Assembly (NCBI GenBank): GCA_945910005.1
Contig: OX246738.1
Span: forward strand, 21,788,186 to 21,852,185
Direction: 5' to 3'
Length of the DNA stretch: 64,000 nt
Source: Isoperla grammatica
Taxonomy: Eukaryota > Arthropoda > Insecta > Plecoptera > Perlodidae
Each line of letters begins with the position of its first letter. Position 1 is the first letter of the stretch. A model generated the notes under the pieces. It was not told where the DNA came from. It made no database searches and saw nothing but the letters and a program-made list of their open reading frames with translations. The position numbers and the translations under genes were made by a program. Below, piece by piece: positions 37,901 through 46,900 of this stretch.

Positions 37901-40900
37901 GCAGACCTTGCAGAGTGTAATGACGTGCTTAGGCCTAGGCCTACATTGATGAACATGATTAAGATTTTAGCCTAGGCCTATGCCAAGGCTTGAGTGAAAC
38001 TAGCCTAGGCCTAGGCCTAGACTAGGCCTAAAATGTAAATTAGCTGGGGCCCAAACATTAGCAGTGATGCTAGCCTAGGCCTAGGCCTATACCAAGGCTT
38101 AAGTAAACATAGGCCTAGGCCGTACAGAAAAATAACTTTGTAGGAAATCAAATCTTACCTTTGATGTACTCCTTCATCCACGACCTGAGACTAGGATGAT
38201 CCAACTTCTCCATTGGAACATTAGCTTCAAGAAATGCTCGGCACGTATCCGTAATGAACTTCTTTTTCTCAGTTTTCAATTTTTTCTCGGTTCCTAACGA
38301 ATCTTGGATAGAAAGTTGTCGCTTCACTCCGTGGCCAGAAGACCCAGCCTCGCTCGCATTTGCTTGTTTGCTGGCTTTGTGTGACTGGCCTTTGCAATGT
38401 TTGATGCATGTGTCCTTACGCGCCCAATCAATTCGTACATTACAATGACGGCACATAATAATTCCTTTCGCATTATTAAAAACGTAAAAGCCATCGCTAC
38501 GAAATTCCTCGCACCTATCAAACGCGGTTACAACTTTCGGCATCGCTGACTAGGCCTAAAACTTACGAGTTTTGATGCGCGTCGGCGTCTACAACGATGC
38601 TATGCAGCCACTTCAACAACAACACAATGACATAGAGAAGTACCAACCACAACACACCAAATGGCGACCATTATGAAGTTTCAGTGTTGGCAGTAAATAT
38701 ATAGAAGGCAGTGAACCAAGTTCGATTATCGATATAATTTTTACCGCGGTGTTTGAACATTGAAATTAATTCATCTGATACAAATTTTTTTTTTTTTTTT
38801 TTTTCGAAATTTGGGATGCGATACGGGAAAAATTGCCAGATTTCGCGATAAATTCGCAAATAACAAGAAATATGCTGGATTTCGTGCGAAGTGTAAATTT
38901 TCGCGCCATTTCGCGAATAGATTTTGATTTTAAACTACTTTAAAAATGTTGAATTACATATAAAAAACAAAAAAAATAGTTTTTAGCAAATTTCGCGATT
39001 TCGCGCCTCGCGAAAATCCGGTGCCTCTATGTATCAGTGGTGTAATGCAAATTGCCCGGGCCCCCCCGCAAGAATTTTTTTCGGGCCCCCTATAGGCCTA
39101 TAGGGTTAATTAAGAGCCAAATCGATTACATAACAAAATAAACTCTTATTTGAGCTGTAATACCCCCACATAGTCATCTTAAAATTAGGTTATTTAATGT
39201 AAAGTACTTCATTACATGCAGTAATATCACAGCGGTCTCGGCGATGAGCATTCTTGCGACTGGCGAGCCAAGCTGTCAGTTATAGCATTCGTGTTCAACT
39301 GCTTGGCCTGCTCACAGTTTGCACTCTATGCTGAGTATACTGAGAGAGCTTTAAGACTGTCTTGAGGCATGCTGCATTGCTGTTCCTCAAATATTATTTT
39401 TGTTAAATATTATTCTAAAATCTGAAAGTGACTTTTCGGTATGTTGCTGTACTGTGACCAGAATGGTAAGAAATACCGTATAGGCCAGTGACGTATCAAG
39501 GAATTCACAGTGGGGGAGGGGGGGGGGTTGAACATCCTTAGCATGTAGGGGGTCTGGGGCGAAAGCCACAGCTGGCGGAGGTCAATTACTACAGAGAAAG
39601 GCCTTGCTACAGCCAGCCTTGGTTCAAAGAAAGCTGCCCCGCTGTGACGTCACAGCTTGTGACGTCACAAAATCTTCAAACAGCCTTATTGCCCAAACGG
39701 TTAAACCATTCTCAATAAAATTTGCGCTCGATTTAAAAAAAAAAAATGTCTGATTTATTGAAGGGCACTTTTACCAAACCAAAACTAGGGCTTTAATTTC
39801 GATATCGATATGCTAGTATGCTAATGGCCAGTAGAGTGCGACAGACGACAGGATGACATTGCAGGACATTGCAGGATGACAGTCAACTGTCCTTCAAGCT
39901 CAACAAAAACGAAGGAAGATGTCAAAATGTTTGTAGTTGGAACTTGTGAATAATGCACACTGAAGTTAATCGTTAGTGACATTTGCTTTGCCATTATGAA
40001 TAAAGCTGTGATGAAAAATAGTCCAGAACATAAAAAACAATACGATCATTCAAAAAATTCTTGTTTACTTGTAGACTATTCCTAGGCACAGGCTAAGCCA
40101 ATAATTCAAAATGTTGAATGACATGAATTAATGAAAGCCCGAGATTAATATTTGATTATTTGCCAATGTGATTTCTCTTTTTAAAATAAACAGTAGGGGT
40201 GTGCGAGATCTCGAAATTTCGAGAACGAGATCGAGAAATTGATTTCTCGTTCTCGATCGCGAGAATTTTTTCTTCCTGAAAATAATCGAGAAACGTAAAA
40301 TCTCGAGAAATCTGAATTCCCGCCTTTTTAGTTCGAGAACAGTTGGCCCGATTCCCGCTAGATGGCAGCGCTACTACAGAGTCGGTAGAGAAGTAAAACT
40401 TCCTTATCGACGATATAGCGCACCGCATCGTGACGCACTCTGCCGGTGACTTTGCGCACCGCGTCGTGATCATTCTCGTTCAATAATAATCGATCTTTTG
40501 CGTGGCTCGCATCATCAAAATGCTGTATCTACATACATATGAACATTTAACAACATTTATTTTGAATATTATCGTGATATATAGAGATCTTTTAATTATA
40601 AGTTAATATTTTGAACATTCATGGCTTTTAAGCTAAATTTTTGTCTTCAACTTCTTTATTCACCCGAAAATTTCTCGATCTCGTCTCGATTCTCGAATTT
40701 AATGTAAACAAATTCTCGTTCTCGTCTCGAGCCTGAAATATCCCTTCTCACACACCCCTAATAAACAGTACTGTAAATTACAACGTAGGTCACGTGGTTA
40801 TCAATAAGCTTGCTCCGAACTTCTAGGGGTATATGATGGAATGCCCTGCAATTCTAATCAGCCACAGTTCTATTATTTTCATGTTAACACTCAGGAACTA

Positions 40901-43900
40901 TCAGATGAACTCAATATAAGCACTATTTGAAATAATTTACCTGACACAATCAAATTTGTAATGCTATATTTTCATACCTCTACATATGTCCAATCCAATT
41001 TGTTCCAGATAAAACCATAGCATGGAAGAGGGTTGTTCAAGGAGTGCGGGAAATGTGTGACGTTTGTGAAACCACTCTCTTCAACTTCCATTGGGCTTGC
41101 GGTAAATGCGGGTTCGTTGTGTGCATAGATTGTTACAAGGGACGTAAAAATGGAACTGTGAAGGTTTGGAGTGACTCTGACAATGATGGGAAAGATGAAT
41201 ATTTATGGCTGTCATGTACAAATCGTCAGCCACACGAACAGGAAAAGCTTATGCTGACTCAAATAATTGCCGGAGACTCCTTGTTGACTCTCGGTAAGAA
41301 ATCGCACGAGGCTCGAGCTCTGTGGGGAATACCACAGTATTGTGGTTGTGACGTAAGCAAAGTGACGCCATCTAAAGACTTGAAAGACTCTGCCGAAGAT
41401 TTACTTAAGAACGTTGTCAAGGCAGAGTCGCTGAACGGTTCGTCCAACCAGAAGGAGGAAAACGCGACGTCGAACGGTACGGTGAAGGACGAGAAAAGCG
41501 GCACGCTCAACTGGCTGGCTGACGTTGCCCTCTCCAACGAAGACAACATGAGCAGTTCAGACACCGAGCTGGAAGAGAAAGACGGCAACTACTCCACTCT
41601 CCGCGAGCTGCTGATCCGGCCGTCCAACAAGACCGGCAGTCGGTCCTCGTCTCCCGCAGGCGTCCCCGCTCAGAAGGGCTCGACCAAGACCGGTCGGCTC
41701 GACACTCTGGACGAGGTCATCTCCAGCGTGGTCGAGCAGGGTGTGCCGCGCAAGGAGGAGGTCACGCCCGCCGACTCCAAACCCGTGCCGGAGCTTGAGC
41801 ACTTTGTCAGGCGCTACAACTGGTTCCAGAAAGATCGTGACCCACTGCCCATCAGGATCATGACCCACACGGAGAGCAAGATTCTATACCCGGACCTCCC
41901 TCACGCTTGGCTCTGCGACGGCAAACTGTTACGTCTCACCGATCCCAAACACGTCGACAATGGTCGAATTTTTGCCGACCAGTGGAGGCGGGGTCAACCG
42001 GTGCTAGTATCCGACGTAAATCTACTTTTAGACAACAGTCTCTGGCACCCTGATTCTTTTGCTCGGGACTTTGGAGACGACAAAAATGATCTTATCAACT
42101 GTATGACAGGTAACCTCGTACCGAACCAACCCATGCGCAAGTTCTGGGACGGTTTTGAACACTTTTCGAGGCGTCTCAAAGACGAACATGGCAATGCCAT
42201 GTTACTGAAGCTCAAGGATTGGCCACCCGGTGAAGACTTTGCAGAAATGTTGCCATCTCGTTTTAAGGATCTAATGAGGGTACTTCCAATGCCAGAATAC
42301 ACTAATCGTACCGGTTACCTCAATCTAGCGAGTCGACTGCCAGACTGCTTTGTACGTCCCGACTTGGGCCCCAAAATGTACAATGCATACGGCTCGGCAC
42401 TTCATCCCAGCAAGGGCACCACCAATCTTCACCTGGATATCTCGGATGCAGTAAACGTGATGGTTTATGTTGGCATCCCCGTGGATTCTGATAACGACGA
42501 GCATATCAAGGGTGAGCTTCTTTGATTAGCTTATAGGCTATGGTACTAAAAGGCAGTACATTTTCATACTGAAATATTTTGCTATGAATCTTTTGATATT
42601 TATAAGAGAAATATAAATTTATTACTAACTTATTAATTTCAAAATTGTCACAGAAATATCAACAAGCACTAATATAGACATTTACATTTTGATTAGAGGT
42701 GTTACCAACTGCATAGATATCACGAGGAAATTTCAATTAATTTCAATATCAATTCAATGTCGATGTGGTAGTCTCATATAAAAGTCAACCTGCCATAACC
42801 TGTAGTATGAGTGGCTGCAGTCTGCCACTGCATGCCTTATCCCCCCTCCCCACTACCATGCCGATTGTCACACAGCTAAAGGTTCCCTTTATTTGCCATG
42901 ATCGATTCAACAGTTTGTATCCGGACTGGAACCTAGAATTCGGTTCCCCCTCCCCCAAAATGTGAATACAAGTTTTATGAAGAATTAGCAACAATTAGCT
43001 GATTTTAGTGGAAATTAGCAAAAGCAGCATATTTGAGCTTAATGCCACTTTTTAGCATTAGGCCTTTAGTAATTATAGGAATGAAAATGATCAGATACAC
43101 ACAAAACTTATCAACAGTTTGACAATTTAACCCTAAACCCAATGTCTCACATTTGGCATTTATAGTTTTAACTCAATTTATGGGGCCCTACCCATTATGT
43201 TCAAAAAATTCTGTAATGTATATAAAGTTGCTCCATAGCAAACCTTGTGGATGGTGACATGTCATAGATGAGTGAGGCTTTGGCCAACCAAATGTCAGTA
43301 ATTGAAAAAGCCACTCGCTGATTGGCTCCGACTCGCTCTCTATGATGTCAGCATTCACAAGTGTAACCACTTGACTCGTCGCATTTTCATTCAATTCTTT
43401 TAAAACTATTTTCTCCCTTTAGAAGCTTTCCGAGCCATCGACGAGGCGGGCTGCGACATTCTGACGCGCCGTCGTGTTCGAGATAAGGGCGAATTGCCGG
43501 GCGCTCTGTGGCACATTTACCACTCTCGCGACGCCGACAAGATCCGGGACCTGCTGAACAAGATATCCCTGGAGGACGGCGTCCGGTTGGAGCCTCACCA
43601 CGACCCCATCCACGACCAGAGCTGGTATCTGGACAGCCACCTGCGCGAGCGCCTCTACAAGGAGTACAGTGTCGAGGGGTACGCCATTGTGCAGTGTCTT
43701 GGCGATGCTGTGTTCATACCAGCAGGGGCACCTCACCAAGTAAGTCCTGTACAATGTTTCTCATACCGTGGAGTACAGTGTCGAGGGGTACGCCATTGTG
43801 CAGTGTCTTGGCGATGCTGTGTTCATACCGGCGGGGGCACCTCACCAAGTAAGTCCTGTACAATGTTTCTCATACCGTGGAGTACAGTGTCAAGGGGTAC

Positions 43901-46900
43901 GCCATTGTGCAGTGTCTTGGCGATGCTGTGTTCATACCGGCGGGGGCACCTCACCAAGTAAGTCCTGTACAATGTTTCTCATACCGTGGAGTACAGTGTC
44001 GAGGGGTACGCCATTGTGCAGTGTCTTGGCGATGCTGTGTTCATACCGGCGGGGGCACCTCACCAAGTAAGTCCTGTACAATGTTTCTCATACCGTGGAG
44101 TACAGTGTCAAGGGGTACGCCATTGTGCAGTGTCTTGGCGATGCTGTGTTCATACCGGCGGGGGCACCTCACCAAGTAAGTCCTGTACAATGTTTCTCAT
44201 ACCGTGGAGTACAGTGTCGAGGGGTACGCCATTGTGCAGTGTCTTGGCGATGCTGTGTTCATACCGGCGGGGGCACCTCACCAAGTAAGTCCTGTACAAT
44301 GTTTCTCATACCGTGGAGTACAGTGTCAAGGGGTACGCCATTGTGCAGTGTCTTGGCGATGCTGTGTTCATACCGGCGGGGGCACCTCACCAAGTAAGTC
44401 CTGTACAATGTTTCTCATACCGTGGAGTACAGTGTCGAGGGGTACGCCATTGTGCAGTGTCTTGGCGATGCTGTGTTCATACCGGCGGGGGCACCTCACC
44501 AAGTAAGTCCTGTACAATGTTTCTCATACCGTGGAGTACAGTGTCAAGGGGTACGCCATTGTGCAGTGTCTTGGCGATGCTGTGTTCATACCGGCGGGGG
44601 CACCTCACCAAGTAAGTCCTGTACAATGTTTCTCATACCGTGGAGTACAGTGTCGAGGGGTACGCCATTGTGCAGTGTCTTGGCGATGCTGTGTTCATAC
44701 CAGCAGGGGCACCTCACCAAGTAAGCCCTGTACAATGTTTATTATACCGTGGTGTATATGTGGGTATGCCCATGCCAGTTGGGGGGAAAAAGTTATTTTT
44801 ATTTTTTATGGATTCTATCCATTATCTGAAGCTATTTTGTAATCTAGAAATGAGCAAGATCACACATGTTGCCCTCCCTGTTCCTGTCGATTCTGTACGT
44901 AAATATTGTATCACTAGGCCTACCTTTAAAATTTATCTATTTCAATGCAAAAATGAAATGTCTGTGCAGATTCAAGTTTTATTGAAAATCGCAGACATAA
45001 GAAATATACCCAAATATCTGTGAAATGAAAAAATAAACGGGAATTTGTTTTTTGCTCTTAATATCTACAAAAATAGAATAAATCCATGAAACGGCTTGAA
45101 ACAACTTAAAAAGTGTGGCAAATCAAAATTGAAATACAAAAATATTTTACAAGTGCTTATGAAAGTTATTAGTGTGATGCAAACACGAATTCAGAACAGC
45201 ATAACTTGACTACGAATTATGGTACCATTAACTTTTTAAATATTTTTAATTAAAGTTATAAAAGAGGGAAAAAGTAGCAAATAGTTACCATATTATTTAC
45301 CTGAATCTAAGACTATAATTATTTCCATATTGTGTAGTTAAAATATCGGGGGTCGTCTTAAATTTGCGTGTAACGAGTATGCATATGAAAATGATTTATC
45401 CGGTTTAAAATTCTTGTAAATAGGGGGTCGTCTTAAATTCAAGGTTGTCTTCTTTTCGGGTAAATACGGTACATTTTGTGCAAAATAGTTGCATGTAAGT
45501 TGCATTGGCAAAAAAGTAGGGTCCTGAGCTGTCCTTGACATATGTACAAAAATTTATTTTTCCTTCAAAACTTCTGATTTTTTGTGGGTATGTTTAAAAC
45601 TGCCGTTACTATAGAGCGTTTGGGGCGACGCGTTAAAACGCTTGAGGCGCGTCGACCAATCAGATTGCGAGTTTGCCGCTTCAGCCGCGGTGCTCGCGAA
45701 ATAAACCCATGCAACAATGCAAAAATTGTTAATTTACTGTTTTGATCGACGACGGAATCTAACCTACAAACAACATTTCTTTCTTCCACATTTCAAGGTA
45801 AACAAGAGCTGCAATTTATGGTCTCTACCATATAGCAAAATTGTATTCGTAAACAGCTTGATTCATGATTGTATTCTTCTATTGTACCTATATTGTATTC
45901 TTTCTTTGATTGTATGTTCCATCACATAAACATTTAGGTTATTGGTTAAGGATACTACTAACCAATTATCGAATGTGATAACCGGTTAATAACGGCAACA
46001 AAACTCAGTTTTCGCCTGCTACGGGAGATTACTGACCTAAGATAAGATATTGTGTTTATTTCTCCCACGACACGAGCTCCGAATGCTGGAAGTTTTCAGC
46101 CCCAGCATCTGGAAAACGTTTCGAAATCAAGGCATCGTTTTCAAAATGTATTGATTCGAAGCTCATCAAACACTACAGGAACAATGGAATTTCACAGTTA
46201 TTTACAACAGCCCTTGTAAAATTTTAGTATCTTTCATTTCGTTTTTTATTATTCATGGAGAATATTAGAACATTACTTTCTTCATTTATTTTCAATTTTT
46301 TTTGCACATTTTCACACGCTCCACCTGATCCGTAACCCACAGCACTTTGCGCTACAAACGCTCCAACAGACGCCATATTGACAGTGTCTGGAGCGAGTTA
46401 CGGAATGCCCCCATCATCTTATCACAACACACACATAACATCTCACTTAATAACTTGCCACCACGGTTTTCAAGTTGAAAAACACTGTTTTGACCTAGTT
46501 GCTGTAATTATCGGGATGAATTATTGGTATCGAGAACAACGTCTGTACTTTGTAGCTTATGGTAATAAGGTATTGCATTTTTTAAGGATTTGTTTGTTTA
46601 ACAAAAGTCACCTGGCCCGCCCGAGTAACAATTTACTCACCTTGGGCAACTGGGCGAGTGTTAAATTCAAGCCCTGTATGTGCATGTATATACTTACGTA
46701 CATACCAATTTCAATTTATGATAGTCTACTTCATGCTATAACAAAATTATAATAAATGAAAGTTATATGTCCGGCATCTCGAGGATGTGCTCTAGAGCAA
46801 TTTACAGAATGCCAGTTGTAGCACTTCAGGTCTAGTGTGCTCAAATACTTAACCATGCAGTGGCAATATTGGAAACTTGCATTTTTGGAGGGCGAATGAT

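Larger units (their letters stand above)
35285..38543 (-). pseudogene. hAT transposase (BED finger + RNase H-like + hATC), interrupted
   Basis: Exon 1 is 38543-38159, exon 2 is 37779-36518, continuing after the nested MITE in 35437-35285. Exon 1 encodes a BED-type zinc finger ([10 protein letters not shown]...HCKGQSHK). Exon 2 carries hAT catalytic-core landmarks: [26 protein letters not shown] and LTRWNSW. The separated 3' part holds the hATC dimerisation signature [14 protein letters not shown] ending in TAA. Exon phases match (1/1). Counting one target copy, the coding length is 1800 nt (600 codons with stop), so the MITE is the only visible lesion. As it stands the frame stops inside the MITE at 36473, losing the dimerisation region. 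The hATC domain is normally required for transposition. Confidence 0.88.
34949..39029 (-). mobile_element. autonomous-type hAT transposon, TSD TGTATCAG, with nested insertion
   Basis: Starts TAGAGGCAAGGATT and ends (complement) TAGAGGCACCGGATTTTC, flanked by exact TGTATCAG at 34941-34948 and 39030-39037. It carries a two-exon transposase on the minus strand. Removing the nested MITE and one of its target duplications (1080 bp) leaves an element of 3001 bp, a normal length for an autonomous hAT. Subterminal TTTCGCGA repeats on the right and AATTTCGTC repeats on the left are candidate transposase binding sites. It lies in a KDM3 intron in antisense orientation. Confidence 0.9.

Noticed and set aside
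39487..39560. Possible hAT element start CAGTGACGTATC
   Set aside because: No matching right end or 8-bp duplication could be found.
41259..42302. Antisense frames of about 100 codons
   Set aside because: Shadows of the KDM3 zinc-finger/JmjC exon.
43661..44752. CRISPR-like regular array
   Set aside because: The repeat unit is contiguous with no unique spacers, derives from a host exon, and the sequence is eukaryotic.
43768..44842. Series of overlapping ~100-codon frames
   Set aside because: They are the three frames of the 109-bp tandem array, not separate genes.
46378..46752. 124-codon plus frame
   Set aside because: It crosses a partial hAT MITE related to the 13358 element; the frame is not shared with that relative.
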